Of a stretch of DNA of 64,000 bases, positions 1-14,530 are shown in pieces. The stretch comes from Camillea tinctor (Eukaryota; Ascomycota; Sordariomycetes; Xylariales; Xylariaceae), in NCBI GenBank assembly GCA_022578605.1, contig MU394054.1, forward strand, positions 560,945 through 624,944, in the 5' to 3' direction. Within the stretch, counting starts at the first letter, position 1. Each line of letters opens with the position of its first letter. The notes beneath the pieces were generated by a model that did no database searches, had not been told where the DNA came from, and saw nothing but the letters and a program-made list of their open reading frames with translations. The position numbers and the translations under genes are program-made.

Positions 1-3000
1 GAAGACTGCGAGCCGGTTGATGCGATGCAAGGGTGTTATGTATAATACAGAGTTTTGTATAGGCAATCCAAGAGATATACCTTTTCTTTTTCCTAGAAGG
101 GGGAACTTAGCGAACGTTACCGTCGCAGATGCTCCTGCTGCTGCTGCTTCTGCCCGGGCAGAAGGCGAAAAAGAAAAATGATAGATAGAAAAACGAAAAA
201 GAGAATAGACATAGAAAGGACAGGGGAAGAGAAAAAAGTTACCTTACCCCCTCTCTCCCTAGCACTTGCGTCTACAATTTTTTTCCTTGGCTTCCTGGGA
301 AAATGATAAAGAATATAGTCGATTAGGTTATTGTAAGCGCACTGCCCGAAGCCGATGCAGGGGCGTAAACAACGATGTTAGATATCTGGAGATCGTCTTA
401 ATCATCGAGACGTTTTAGTTCGTATGTACGCATATACGCATGTAGTAAGTCAGTATGTACTAAAAGTATCCTCTCAACGGTCATCGTATAGTCCGTCTAG
501 CGGTCCAAAGCATACATACCATACATATACACCCTTGCTTTCCTCCCCACCAGACTACATATGCTGCTTTTCTCTATCATACCCTCTGTAACTACACATA
601 CACCCCTCGTTACGCTCCTTTTCCTTGCTAACCAAACACAGTTCTAGCGACAAAAACTGCCACGTAATACGTACGTGGTAGGTATTATACCGGGCTCCCT
701 TATTCCTTCGCGTTTCGTGCCCCAGTACGCGTTGTCGGAAAGAGAAAGGGGGGACAGAGAAGCAGGTACCTACCATAGCGGATGGAGCATTCCCTCAATC
801 GATAAAAGCCCTAAAATCGTTGGTTGCCTCGGAGGACGTCAAATCCTTTCCCCGGCCTGCGGATCGTGACCGCAATGGCGCCGTCTGTCCGGGGAGACGC
901 ATCCCGGGTACCCGGTCCTGTCGATCAACGGCGTGCCGATGCAAGCGTCATAAAGGGCCACACTTGGGGTGCTGCACTAACAGACCAAGCTCCCCTACGC
1001 GTTTCCCTGCTCTCTTCTTTAGTAGATGGGGGGGACGGGGGAGGGTGAATACGAGGAGGATTGGTGTTGAACAACACATACACAACACAACATGATAGAG
1101 AGTCAATAAGTCATGTACGTGGCTACTTTCATCAAACAACAGATACATACCGTTACTATGAAGGTATTGACAAGTAAACAACAGGGGGAGAGTATGGACG
1201 TACAAGGGGTACGCGTAGATATCTCGAAATGAACATACCCTACGCGTCTGTCTCCTCTCCCTTCCCCGCCACCCATCCCCTACCTTACCCCCATATTGCC
1301 ACTTTGTGTCAGCCTCACGACTACCGACATGATTAATATAAGCTTTTATTTTACCCCTTTTATCATCCCATGCGGCCTGGGCTCTGGGCCGGGCTGGGCC
1401 GGGCCTGGGCTAGCTGGCCGTTAATCACTTCAGCTGAAAAAGGGGCAAAGAAGGGGAAAAAAAGAAAAGAAGGAAGCAAGGAAGGCTACCCGCCTGATTG
1501 GGTGCGAATGCACAATGACGACGGGGAGAGGAAGGAGAAGGGGAAAAAAGACCTGTCTAGACCCGCGACTCCCGAGTGAAAGGGGGGGTTGGTGAGAATT
1601 TCGTCATCGATCATCGTGCGGCTCTGCGGCGACTAACATGTACATATAGAATGAATTAATAATATAGATGATTAGGGAAGTGCTGCTAATGGTTCATTAT
1701 AGTATGCTGAGAGAACGATAGAAAAGAACATAGAAATAAAATAGGATGAATTATAATATTAATAGAGCATCGTGAAGGAGTTAAGGAGTTCCAGCCCCTG
1801 ATGGCTGACCCCCACCACATTTACCCATGTGTTTGTCATTACTTTTTTACATAAACCAGTCTATGCGACGTCTCGGCAGTCAAGGAAATTTGGGAGTAGG
1901 ATATGTGAGAGCGAAGCAAGGAGGTGATTATGATGATATCATGATCTTAGGGTATCTGCATTCTCAGAGCTTTTAGCGGATGGTGTAAAAGGGGCAACTA
2001 GCAAGAAGAAAAAGGGAAGTTGTATGTCCTAGCTATTGATGGATGATAGCATAGTTGTTACGTGGACAATCATGAAGTAGTGTAAGAAGGATACGTCAAG
2101 TAGCTTTTAATATTAGAATATCAAAGCCCAGGCTGTGATCACGGCTGGCTCCAACTGAGAGTTCCACGGCATCCAGCACCGATCATATATATTGTAAGAG
2201 TTGATAGGTCGTTGCGCCTACTACCACTTCTAAGAAGAAAGATCAATAAGCAAAAAACATAATGTCTAAATCGTTAAATCTCAACAGGACTTTGGCGTAG
2301 CAGTTCCACAGTTTAGTTCTCAAAGTCACCGAAATACCGCGTCCTAGTCGTAAGTATCATACAATGCAAGCAATTATCGTACGGGGGGTTTCTAGCTGTA
2401 CTGTGAATTTTTATGAACAAAGATCCTCGGTGAAAGGAAAGACTATTTTGGTGTATTAATGTTGTTTAATACAGTGTCTCTAGTTGTAGTTCTTCAGCGC
2501 GAATTGACCATACCGCGCTCAATATCGGAGTCATGGGACTGAGTGATATTGATTTCGAGAGATGTCATGAATAATGGCTCATTTTCATTCTTTTTCGCAT
2601 CGTGAATAGAATACTATGCCTCATAAAAACTATCCTGTTACTATTAATACGTTTATATGATCGGATTTTATAGCTTACCGGTATAGTCGTACCATGGATA
2701 TAATGGCCACTTTTGTACCACGCAGTGACTGAGAGTTGTACCTCCTTTAAAATGCTCCAGACTATTCAAACGAAACCCTCAACGTTTGCGTTGAATATCA
2801 TCCTAGGAGATCTTAGAGAAATGGGGTTATCTCTACAACCTAGTAGTCCCTAATCCTAATATCTTGTCCGTTGACGACACGTAACTACCACGATGCTACA
2901 TGGTAAATTATGACTTATAGAAATAGATACCTGTGGGAGGTATAATAGACAACCCACTAGGGCTCTTGAAGTCCGATATAGATCACATATTGACAGAAAC

Positions 3001-3515
3001 ACCTAATTCTATTATTATTAATCTCTGCGCAATGGAAACAGTCTCTTATATCTCCCCCTAGCCTGCCTGCAATCAAGATGCCTCAATATAGAAGCTATCC
3101 TCCGTATCCAAGTTGCTCTAGTGATAGTGTAAAGCTCACTTGTCTTCAAGTCACATACCCTTGTCCTTAGATATCAATGACACAGCTGTATCCTTTAATA
3201 TATATTGCTCTATCGAGCGATGTGGCCTGTTTCCTTGTTAAGAGACAGCAGAGCCTCAACGATCTTACATAAGCTCAACACACATTACATACGATGGAAG
3301 CGCAGGTGATAAGGCAGACGAATAAAGTGTTTTTGCTAGCAACTAGATATGTACATTCTCTATTCTTTAGCTTCCCTATTGTAGCGAGCCGTTATCCGCC
3401 TTGCGGGAAGCTGGGTTGCTGTCTAAACCAACACATATTGTACCTCGTACAGGTTCTTTACCAACATACACATACTTATATTAAGAAATAAGGGACATAT
3501 GAAAATACACAGAGG

Positions 3516-3550
<35 letters not shown>

Positions 3551-5753
3551 TGTGTGTGTGTGTGCTTTTGTGTGTGGGAGGGAGAATACACTCGAGCAAG
3601 CAGGCATATAGTTATCAATTCTATCAGTTTCCTAGCAACCTTTCTCTATAACTCACCAACAACAGCCCTCGGAGACCCAGAAATTAACGATTTACCTAGC
3701 AGAGTAACAAAAGCAAAAGAAGAAAACACGTCCGTCTTTCCTATCATCGCGCCTCATGACAGCCCTCCATATCCAAATCCCAATCATCGACCTGTTTACA
3801 CCAAAACCAATCATATCTAGCTAGGCACATACTAATTTAATTGTATTTACCTAATACTACTACTACTGCTCATCTACCTACTTGCCCACCTCCTTGCATA
3901 CCTCATTTCAACCTCTCAATATATATTCCTCCTCCATTACCCCTCCTCTCTACTCATACCCCAACTCAAGCACCTCACCTCTCATGATTTCGACTCTCCA
4001 GGCTCCACGGATCATGCACACAGGGGACCAGGTCGTCCAACCCGAACTCGAGATAAGCTACCATTACCTGTCTACCAATAGGGGAAACCAGCTAAATTCC
4101 CTAAGTTGTACAAGAGGCCGTGTGGGACTGACGTTCACCTACCTCCCATCGGTCTACGACACCCAACCACGAGCATACGGTTTAATTCAAGCTAGATAAC
4201 AAAACAGCAAATCAGGAAATAGCATTGATCTCCGTAGCCCATACCGTAACTAACTGACCGATTGAAAAAAAAGAAGTAAAGAACTTCTTCAAAGTCAACG
4301 CCATGCCCCTATAGATGTATCCCCTTGAGCATTCGTGTAGTTCCCAGTTTCCCGAGTCCCTACAACAATACCTTACGAGCCTCCCTCCCTCCCCCCTTCT
4401 CCTATCTTACCCCCTCGTCCTTGAAATACAAGAGCAAGCTCATTACCCCCCGCCTCTTTTCATGAAAAGAAAAAGCCTCCATGTTCACAGAGTGCCGTTG
4501 CGCTGCTCAAAAGAGAAAATAGGACCTAGAGTTGGGGAGTGAAGCTAGACAAATATTTTGTGCTAATATAAGTTCATAGGTACTATATCATATCTGATAT
4601 TTAAAGCCCTCCTTCAAAACACGAGTTTCACGTTCCGACATGATAAGCATAAATTTTATTAAGTATCGGTATATTACAATATCTAATACGCCCAATGCCG
4701 ACATCCTATCGCTGTCCGTCTTGTCTTCGGACCTTAGCCGGTTTTGAGTTAATGCTTCCCCTTCCTTCTCACGGGGCCATTCACTCGTACAACACTAGTG
4801 TTGGCTTTCTTATATGGCCTCTCGACAACAACTGGACGCTTATTCCGTCTATTAACACTACAATGTTTTTTTGTGCGGTATTGTAAAATGTAGATGTGAG
4901 TATGAGTATGTATGCGTATGCTTGTGTGTGGATGTTCTGTTCTCTGTGTACGCCCCTATCTTCTCTCCTTCCTTGATCTTGCTTGTCCTCCCCCCTATCT
5001 CTTCCCTCCCCACGCCTCCTTCTGGTGCCTTGAAAAAAAAATAGATCGGAATACCCTCTTCTTTCCTTTACTCCCTCCACCCTCCTTAGAGACACCCCTT
5101 CCTCTCCCACACGAAATAGCATACGCAAACTTTCTGAATTCTTTATGACAATTCAATCACACTAGCAACATTTCTTTGAAAATAGGAAGAATAAAAAAAA
5201 AAAAACCAATGACAAAAAAGAGTTCTCATATCATGGAGCAACAAAACAGATTCGAGGGAATGATTCAAATGCTAACGGGTGAAAATCGACAAGAAACTCT
5301 CAATAGTTAAAAAAAAAAAGCAGAAAGAGGGGGGAAAACTGTTGAAGGATCAAACTTTAACCTTCTACATCCCATTTCAGAAACTCCTAGCCTGATGCCC
5401 TTGCCGAAATAAACAGGGGAATATAGTAGCGAATTATCGCATCGCGCCATTGTTGAGGTCAAAACCAAACTAACAATCCACTACCTAGTCGGCCGTTGAC
5501 GGCAAGATACCCGTCTTTTCTCTAGACGGTATGGGATAGGCGCTGTGAGATAGCAAGGGCACTTCCCGCATTACAAATCTGTAGTGTAGAATATAGGGGC
5601 ATCCGAACAATAGGCTAATGTCGGAAATACGCCTGCCTAGGTCCTGTTCTCCTCCATTCTCACCACGGTAATTTAGATGCCGTAGTTGAAGTCGACCGCC
5701 AGGACCATCAAAGAGTAGTGATTTTAATCATGCCGGATGAACTCTATCGTTCC
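1..5753. other. gene-poor left flank, no supported gene
   Basis: I found no coding region that I can support here. The open frames present are short and run through pyrimidine tracts or simple repeats (for example the frames around 3.5-5.1 kb). Roughly 1.6-3.3 kb is A+T-rich with many TA steps and no long frame. The stretch contains an AG/TG microsatellite at 3519-3564 and A-runs near 5.2-5.3 kb. The last few hundred bases lie downstream of the KIN4-like gene and probably hold its 3' untranslated region. Confidence 0.6.
3519..3564. repeat. AG/TG compound microsatellite
   Basis: About fifteen AG units run directly into about eight GT units. The short frame that starts in it (cysteine/valine alternation) is only a translation of the repeat. 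Confidence 0.95.
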
Positions 5754-8700
5754 TCAAGCCTCTCCGCCTCTTGCTCGTCCCCGTCTCCTGAAGAAATCCA
5801 TCACTCTCTTGGCTGCACCACTGCTACCAGCGTGATCACGAGGTCTTCCATATTCTTCGCCGTCATAGGCATCTACAAACCTCTTGTTCTTCTGCAGGAC
5901 ACGATTTCCTTGCCTGCTCGTTGCTCGGCGATCATCGTATTGATCTGAATCGTAGCTGCCCTGGTAGGGTGCGGAGTTAGGTCCTCTGCGCTGGGGATGC
6001 TCAATTGACGACTCGGAGCCAGAGTTGAGAACTGCGCCCTGCTGTAGATACGCTGGGATGGCTGAGGGTTTTGAGCTGGAGGGATAGTGCTCGAACTGGG
6101 GAGATACTGGGCTGTGAGTAGGCTGAACAGCAGGTCTTGCGCGCTCCTCTCGGGTTTGTTCGTAAGTCCCATCGGCATATTGCTGTGGATGACTCGTATA
6201 ACGTCCATATTCATCGACCTCGGGCGGTTCCTGAATCGGCAGATCCTGCTGAGACATGTCCGGAGGGGGCGTTGTAGGCTCTTTGCCCAAGCCCATCGCC
6301 TTCATGAGAGAGAAACGCCGGTTCTGGGATGGCTTGTCCAAGGAGCCTTGAGAGTCATTTATGCTGCCGCTGCGTTTCCTACTCAGGCCCAGGGAAAATG
6401 ACTTGCGCGAAGCTCGGGAGTCCATAGAAACTCTACCCTCTCCAGGCATAGTATTGGACATGCTAATCGGGGGGTACTTCTTGGCCGGCTTCTCGCCAGG
6501 CTGGTTGGGATGCTTCTTGCCACGACTTCCGAACAGAGAGCCACTACGGCCGAATATCTTGCCTCCAATTTCGCCAATCGTGTTCGATCTCCTGTGACCT
6601 TTGCCATCACTCGAATGATGTTGGCTTTCGTCGTCAAATCCTGACATCTCAGCAAATTTGGCGGGGACGCTGATGCTGGGGCGTCCAAAATCCATCTCTG
6701 GCGTCTCCTGCGGAATCGGGTTCGAAATGACATAGTTCTTTGCACTGCCTTTCGGTTGTTGTATGCTTCCATGCGCGTTAGTACCAGCAACGGTAGGGGG
6801 TAGAGGTTGGCCGTACGACACACGCGCAGATGAGCCTAGGCCCCTGGAGCCGGTCGAATGCATCGAACCGCCAGTAGCTGGCCGCGCGACTGACGCACCG
6901 GCCGCGGTGGTCATATAGGCATTATCAGAAGTCGTTCGAGACGAATTCGATCTTGGCGGCACATCTCGCCGGTGAGCACTAGGGGGCTTCCTCGAGGCAC
7001 CATAGCCATCTTTAGATACGGGTGGATCTCGCGGTAGCGGTTTATCTTGTGGCGAAGTCTGGACTTCGACCGGGCCCTGGCTTGAAGATCGAGCCTTCGT
7101 CTTTCCGCGTGCAGAAGCCTGCGGGTCTGACTGCTCCCCTCCTCTCTGCGTTTGCGTTGTAGGTGCTACGTATTCTACCTGCACTGTTCGCCGCTTGTCG
7201 TCCTTTCGCTGCTTCGGGTACGCAGACTCTTCTGCATCGCCAGCTCCTTGTTTTCTGCCTGTATCGCCACCCGTCGGGGCTGGCACTCTGGTTTTGGAAG
7301 GCTCGCGGACGGAAGCACTTCTGGCTAAGCCTGCAGCATCTGCATCGTCGGCGGGGACCGTCGTGTTCTGGATCTCACTAGTAGTGGTCGTAGTGCTAGT
7401 AATGAGTTCTACCACATGCGCATACTCACTTAACCAGCTATGACGGGCCACTTCGAACAGGTCGGCACGCTTGCGCGGGCTCGGTACCAGGATGCGCCGC
7501 AGGAGGTCTCGAGCATGAGGCGTTACGTATTCGGGGAAGGTAAGGGGGGTATTAACTATATACTTGTATAGAAGGTTGATGTTGTCGCCCTCGGGGTTGG
7601 CGGGATCGTCGTCGAACGGTAGGTATCCGGCGAGCATGGCATACTGTAATGATGTGAGCTAATCGACCAACCTATACAACGAACAAAACGTACCAGAATA
7701 ACTCCGCAACTCCACACATCGACTTTGCGACCGGTATACAACGAGTCACTTACAACCAGCTCCGGGGCCGCATAACACGGACTCCCACAACTGGTCTGCA
7801 TCAAATCGCCCCGGCGCATACCGTTCGTTTTCGTCCTGTCCAGCCCCGTACGCTTGACAAAGTCGCGATCAGAGAGGCCACACTCCTCCTCTTCGGTCAA
7901 TTCATCGGCGGGATCGAAAGTGTTGGCAAACCCGAAATCAGTGATGATGATATTCCGGTTGCGGTCGAGTAGGAGGTTCTCCAGCTTGAGATCTCGGTGG
8001 ACGATGCCCTTCTTATGTAAGTATCCCACTCCCGAGACCAGTTGAGCAAATAGTCTCCTAGCAGCATGATCTTTCAGGTATCGGTGGTTAAGGATATAAT
8101 CAAACAGCTCACCGCCGGATGCGTATTCGAGGACGATACCGATGTGTCGCTCCGTCTCGGACATCTCGTGCAGTCGGACGATGTTGGGATGCGAGATACC
8201 GCGAAGAATAGACACCTCGCGGTATATCTTAGCAAGCCGTGATGGGTTATTGCCTACGCTATCGCGGCGGATAAGTTTGATGGCGACCTAAATCCACAGG
8301 TTAGCATACCATTTGGCATCAGCTCGAACGAAGCTCCGCTTACTTGAACACCGCCATCTTGCTTCCAACCCAGCTTCACCTTGCCAAACTCTCCCTCGCC
8401 AATAGTATTTCCTAGGTAGTAGTCTCCAAACTTCTGGCCCTTCTCCCGCTTGGAATAGTCGTGGCGACTCCGACCACCACGGCGCCCGTCTTCTTGAGAA
8501 TCGCTCCGAGTGACAAGAGGAGCAGGTGCAGCGGCATCGTCTTCATCTTCTGCGCGACGATGCGGTTGGGACTCGCCTAACCGTTCCTGTTCCCTGTCGA
8601 GATCATCCTCGGGTTGAGATACGACGACACGGTTGAGGACCTCGCTGGCTTCACGAGAAGGCTGCCTCGACGAGGAGGCGGAGGACTGCTCGCGGGTTCG

Positions 8701-9300
8701 AACGGGCATAGTGGTGGTTACGGTCTGGCGGTGATCTCGGTTACTGGCAGCAGGTCTCTGTGCGGGGTCTCCGGCAATATGCTGCGATGCCGCCCTCCTG
8801 CTCCGCGAGCTTTCATCGAAAGGTAACCGCGAGGCATCGGAGAGACCATTAGTTCCATTCCTACTGCCATCGGCAGCGCCTCTTCGTGGGGAGTTAGCAG
8901 CTCTTTCCTCAGCACGGGCAGCCCTCCGAGAGCCCGAGTTATGCTGGGAAGACGATGTGCGCGGAGGAGCCACAGGGGGCTCGTTCCTTCGGCGGCTCGA
9001 GCTGGACTTGTCGTAGTCAGTCGGGGTGCCCGACACGGGGACGGGGGAAGCCAGTGCGGTGCGCGAGGCCATAGTGGATGACTGGGATTGTTCTGGGTAG
9101 TTTTCACTCGGTCTTCTCGAAGGTCGTCTCGATGAAGATGCAGGCGAGGTGCTCGGGTTATCTAGGGTTGCATAGCGGTCTTCTCGGCCGGGGGATTGGG
9201 TTGGGGTGTATTGTCGGTGTGCCGAGGCGGCAGGCGAGTGACTATTTAATGCAGGGAGCGAGTTTGGCTGGTGAGTGGACTGCAGTGCGGCAGAAGACAT
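5754..9300 (-). CDS. KIN4-like serine/threonine protein kinase (three exons, 1146 aa)
   Basis: This is a CAMK-type protein kinase. Exons are 9300-8344, 8287-7694 and 7643-5754; both introns (56 and 50 bp) are phase 0 with GTAAGC and GTACGT donors. Residues 1-290 are Ser/Pro/Arg-rich and probably disordered. The kinase domain follows: glycine loop GEGEFGKV at about 301-308, lysine 323 in VAIK, HRDLKLEN with catalytic Asp 418, DFG Asp 436, and activation-loop text TSCGSPCYAAPELV. About 560 low-complexity residues follow the domain. The layout (N-terminal extension, kinase, long basic tail) and the DDDPANPEGDN insertion before the last helices resemble fungal KIN4/FRK1-type kinases, which in yeast act in the spindle position checkpoint. 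That family call is from memory and the cellular role is inferred. Other CAMK subfamilies are possible; that it is a kinase is nearly certain. All core catalytic residues are present. Confidence 0.88.
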
Positions 9301-9394
9301 CTTCTACGCACGGCGCGTAGAAGGAAAGGATAGAAATCCCGATGCAGGTATGTAGAGACGTATGATCGCAATGGCTACCGCGTTACCCCGTCGA

Positions 9395-9432
9395 GTATTA
9401 TTGTTATTGTTGTTGTTGTTATTGTTGGTGGT
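9395..9432. repeat. GTT/ATT trinucleotide repeat in the kinase 5' region
   Basis: An imperfect run of GTT and ATT triplets about 95-130 bp upstream of the kinase start codon. Read on the minus strand it gives an asparagine run in a spurious upstream frame. Confidence 0.9.
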
Positions 9433-11341
9433 GCCGGGCGGAGGAAGGACAGAAAAAGAAAAAAATGAATAAAAAAAGGAAAAAAGGTAATAGTAGTTCA
9501 AATAAATTGAGCTGAGTTGAAACGTTGTGTTGGGCGCTCGGCAAGATGGAGGAGAGAGAGAGTGAGAGAAAATTGACCGCGCCGTCAATGCAACAAAAAA
9601 TAGAGTAATAACAATAATAATAATATAAAAAGAGTGTGTGTTAGTGTAGTAAGAGAGAGTGAGAGTGAGAGAGAAAAGAACTCCAAGGACTGGTCGGTTC
9701 GTTTGATCCTCCAATAAGCCAACTCAGGCTGTCATCATGTATCTTCCCGCTTGTTTGAAGGAGTCAAGGGGAAGAAGAAAAAAGTAGAAGCCTTGTTTTC
9801 CAGTTCTACACTCCCTTCCTTTACTGTCTTGTTCTTTTTTCTTCTTCTTTTTCTTTTTCTTTTCCTTCTCCTGATCCGCTCACCGCGTTGCAGAGGTAAA
9901 GTCTCAGTTTTGCGCGCGTTAACGAGGCCTTGTCCTTGTTCAGGTTTCCCAGGTCCTGGTTCTGATCCTGATCCTGATCCTAGTTATCAAATGGGATGGA
10001 TATTGTTTGTTGTCTGATTTATTTTTCTTTTCTTCCCTTTTTTTTTGTTGCGCCAACCACTAAGAAAAAAAAGGGGGGGAGATCCCGGGATGATGCAAAT
10101 GTGGATGCAGAACAGAGTATGCAAGAGAGAAGTAAGGCAATGGTAATGGTCGATGTAAGTTTGGAACTTGGCTGTTTTGCTCCTCCCTTTCTTCTTTACC
10201 TCTCCTGTCCCAGGGGAAACTGAATAGGGAACAGAGTAGAACACGACAGGATCGGGCGACAGGCGAAGAGGTATCCCGTGTCTTGGTAGGGGGTTCCGAG
10301 GTTAAGAGAGAAAAAATAGAAGTCAAGTCCAAGGCTTCTCGACAGGGTCAGGTCGGATATCCGTAGAAATTGAACCACTACTGTGTCTTGTCTATAAACC
10401 CGTGTTCAAACAATCAATTAGTTAGATCCTACTAAATGAACCATACTGTGTGCATTTCCAAATTGAGAAAGGCCCCGCGACAACAAACAAACAGGTTTTA
10501 TATTGGAGATGGGGGAGGGAACTGGTAGCTGGAATTCAATTGGCAATGTGGTTGGTTAGTTTTTTTTTCGTGCGGACGGACGTACAATAAGCAGCAGCAG
10601 CAGGTTATATCGCAAAGGGGGGGCTGTGATGGTGGTAGTAGTAGTTTGGTGGTAATGGTGGGAGGACCCAGAAGTGGGAAAAGAACACCCAAAGATGGGA
10701 GAAAATAAAAAAATTAAAAAAAGGTGGGAAAAGGTTGGTGAACGAACTTAGCAAGAGAAAATAAAAAAGGGAAGGCTGAAGGAAGGAAACGGGTATAAGG
10801 TGGTTCGTGTGTGGAGGAGGGGAGGAGGGGAATAATTTACTGGAGAAAGAGAAATAGAGAGAGAGAGAGAGATGGTGAAGAAAAAGATAATAATTCCCCA
10901 AATGTACTCTTGCGTTATCAGCGCCGGAGTACAAATTAGAGGAATGTGTATATACGGAATACTAGGGAGAGGGGGGGAAGAGAAGTGCAAGAGAGCTAAG
11001 TTAGAAGGGAGTAAGAAAAAAAACTACACTAGGAAACAAAAAAAAAGTCATCAAGCTTGAACCCAAAAAGACGGAGAGAGCGAGAAGAGATGCACACTAA
11101 AGCAAGGTAGAACAAGGTCGATGCGAAATGAGGGTTTATGGACGTTATCTCATTAGGGAAATTGGAACATGTACAGATGGGGACGCCAGCAAGGGGCCCT
11201 GTGCTCCTCAGTAACACCACCTGACTGTAGTGTAGTGTAGTGTACCTGTAAATTTTATTTTTATTCTTATTTTCTTATTTACCGATCTACTTTTATTCCC
11301 TAGGTAGTATTTTAGTTGTAGGTTCAACCTAGGTCAACCTA

Positions 11342-11365
11342 TTTTTTTTTTTTTTTTTTTTTTTT
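11342..11365. repeat. poly-T tract (24 T)
   Basis: An uninterrupted homopolymer directly after a region with several ACCTAGGT-like motifs. It could be the tail of an old retroelement insertion or simple slippage; I see no element next to it. Confidence 0.9.
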
Positions 11366-14300
11366 GGCGTACTTACATGTAAATACCTACAGGCAATGGG
11401 AAAACCCAAAACACCGTCTAGCTCGAATAGGGATATAATAGGTGATCATACTGTGACATCACAGGCTCAATTCTGCGGGTCTAGTCCATATTAGGTATCT
11501 TTTTCTGTCGATAGCTGACGAACCAATGAGGCCGAGGCCTGTTCGGTACGTGATGACGATAAACCAGCCGTCAATGCAGGTACACACACATACACCCACA
11601 CACCTACCACCTTACCACCTTACCACCTACCACACACACCATTTCACCACAGTCCACTGCCGCCGCATGAGACAATCACGCGCAACTGCAACCTGACGAG
11701 TAATACCTAACCGGGGAGAAGCTGGAGGAAAGAAAAAAGATTGATTGATAAAAAGGAGATGAACTATTTTTACTTCTTTTGTTTTCTTTTTATATTAGAG
11801 AATATAAGAAGCTCATGTTTACCTCTCCCCCCCCCTCTCTCTCTCTGTCTGTCTGTCTCTCACGAATACAGATTTTATTATAATTATTATACCTAAGTAG
11901 GTAGTTGACGGAGTAATATAAATATAAAATACTGGTCACTTATAAGCGCGTTGTTTGAAGCAGATGTCGTGAAATTTCATGGCGTAAATAATACGACATA
12001 ACCATACCCTACCAGACCTTACCAGGTAATACAATACATATGATAAAGTCCTAACCTAGTGTAAATACCTAGGTAACCTTGTTGAAAAAAAAAGTCTCGA
12101 GCTCCGATTTATTCAGTTACATCAAGTTAGTGGGATGGGATTTCTTGTGTGGACCGTGCATTGACATCCTTACACGTATAGGCTATACATAAGGTTAGCC
12201 GACACAATGAACTGACTTTCTGTGGTCTTGTGGTCTAAGTTGGGTTACTTATGATGATCCATCCGATGCAACCACAAATTCAATTGCAAGGAAGCAAGAA
12301 CTTATCCGTGGGGTTGGGCAAGAAATAAGACATAATAAATAACTTAAAGGGAGATCAAACGAGAGAATGAAAAAAAAAATAATAATCATAATGGAATTTT
12401 GAGAATCAATCAAAGTAAGCAAGGCTTAGGTACCTAGTAGCAGGGTAGGTAAGGGTAGCTTTTAGTCGCTTTTTAGTCGTTCTCTACCTGCAGCCGTGTG
12501 CGTAGGACTACATAGACTAAAGTATTTGTTTAGTCAAAGCGGAATGCATCTTGTATGTAGCCTCCCTATCTACTACTACCTACCACTACTACCTAGGTAC
12601 ATAGGTTACAACATACCACCTCAACCCCGTGCTATTGATTGAATCCATCATATCATAGCTAACATACCTACTTACCCTACATAATATTTTTTAAGAACTC
12701 ATCAGCCTGTTAGGCGTTGCAAACAGCAGCCACTCGGAAATTTCGGAATGGGGAATTTGACGTTACATGGCACTATAACACACACGGAAACCCAACTTTA
12801 TGATATAGGTCAATAGAATCCGATCACTATCCGTTCAATACAAATCTAATATATATCTTTATGTGTAAGTAAGTACCTATGCAATACAACTTTAGTGCTC
12901 ATCCGAGCGCATGGTAAGCTCGGGACTAACATCTCCTCCCACGAGAACAAACTTTTCATATTTCATCCCATCTGTGTCATCAAGTTTACATATTACCTAG
13001 TGTACATACCTACGTACTTACATCCCCAGTCCTCAAGTCCTAGTCTCAGCCCTGATGCCGGTTCCCGTTCCAGGTTCCTGTCCCGTCCTCAAGAGCATCG
13101 CTGTCATCGTCGTCGTCAATCTTGAAAAGGCGACTTAAATATAGAAGAACCAAAGATACAGGGGGGGTATGAAACGATCCAAGACCCAGGATTCTATTAT
13201 TACCTATGTAAAACACCCCCAAACCAAAAACCTCCCTTGCACTGCGAAACATTTATTATTTTCACCATTCCACCAAAAAAAGAACTAGACCTGAGCTTCC
13301 ATCCGCCTTCTATTTCCCCTTCTTGTCATGGAACCCCCGGTCTTCCGAAGGGAAGGCTAGCCAATGGTTAGTAATATTGACGTCTATTTGCTGTCTCCCT
13401 AGCTCCCTCAGCTCCTCAAACCACCTAACCTAGGGACACGGGACCTAGTGCTATGTAGCATCTTCATTGTAGGCAATGCCGAACACCAATTTATCGTGTA
13501 TTGCGTGTCTCACATTCCCAGGCCAACTCGAGATTGAAGACCTACTTTTTTTTTACACTCTATTTCTCTCTGCTTAATATCGGGAACCTGCAATTCTGCT
13601 TATCCGTTGTGACTTGCTTCCGTCATCAAAATGGAACATTTAAAATACCATTCATTCAACAGAGGAAAAGCGTTCGTGCAGTGGCTGTACAGAACACGCG
13701 CGCGCACACTCACTTACATACACATATATACACCCCACTTGGGTACCAACCCAGCAAAGCGTTCTAGATTAAGCTAATATCGAAAGTAAGGCTGAGACCT
13801 CTGGATCAGCGCGCGCGTGCACGTTGTCGAAGCGCTCTTCAGCTGAACTAGACGTATGCACATAACATATTGACAGGTAGGTAGGCATGTATTGTAGTAT
13901 GTAGTTGTATGTAAGTATGTAAAAGATGAACATGGTCAAGTCGAACCGAATTATATTGCCAAGCGCTCGCTAACTAGACCGAGAAGGGCTGGAAGATCTA
14001 TTGTAGATAGATATTCTTGCATTGACTACGGAAATGATGCTATATACACGGACAGGGATAAGGCAAGGGAACTCGTGGGACACCGTTCGCTTAAGCGTCG
14101 CAGTCGCAATAAATATCTCCAGTGCTCTCCAGTTCTCTTATATTCCGACTCGATTCATACGAGAGATCGCATCGCCGTCTTCTTTTCTGTTCGGTCGCCC
14201 GTCAGGGTTACCCCATGCATGAAGAGAGCCAAAGTTTGGTACGATAAATAAATCCAACCAACGGCGTACTCCTGGTTTGGACAAACTTAAGTACCACTGA

Positions 14301-14495
14301 TTGAAGTCTATATTGCTAACTCGGAACGCATTAAACAATTGAGACAATCAGCGTGGCGTTTGAGTAAACACTTTTACTTTCTTGTGCCATAATGTGAAAT
14401 TCAGGCATCGTGCTTATGGCGTTCTGCTTTTACACTACATACTAGTACGGAATATGTACACTACACTTACACTACGCTACGCTATGCTATACAAC

Positions 14496-14530
14496 ACTAT
14501 ACTATACTATACTATACTATACTATACTAT
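14496..14530. repeat. ACTAT pentanucleotide repeat (7 units)
   Basis: Seven perfect tandem ACTAT units, preceded by imperfect CTACG/CTATG units. Confidence 0.95.

Noticed and set aside
3548..5148. Several 60-115 codon frames on both strands
   Set aside because: They derive from the AG/TG repeat and pyrimidine tracts, with amino-acid composition to match.
9304..9714. 136-codon minus-strand frame directly upstream of the kinase
   Set aside because: It consists of Ser/Tyr/Phe tracts and an asparagine run encoded by microsatellites in the probable 5' leader; no protein family features.
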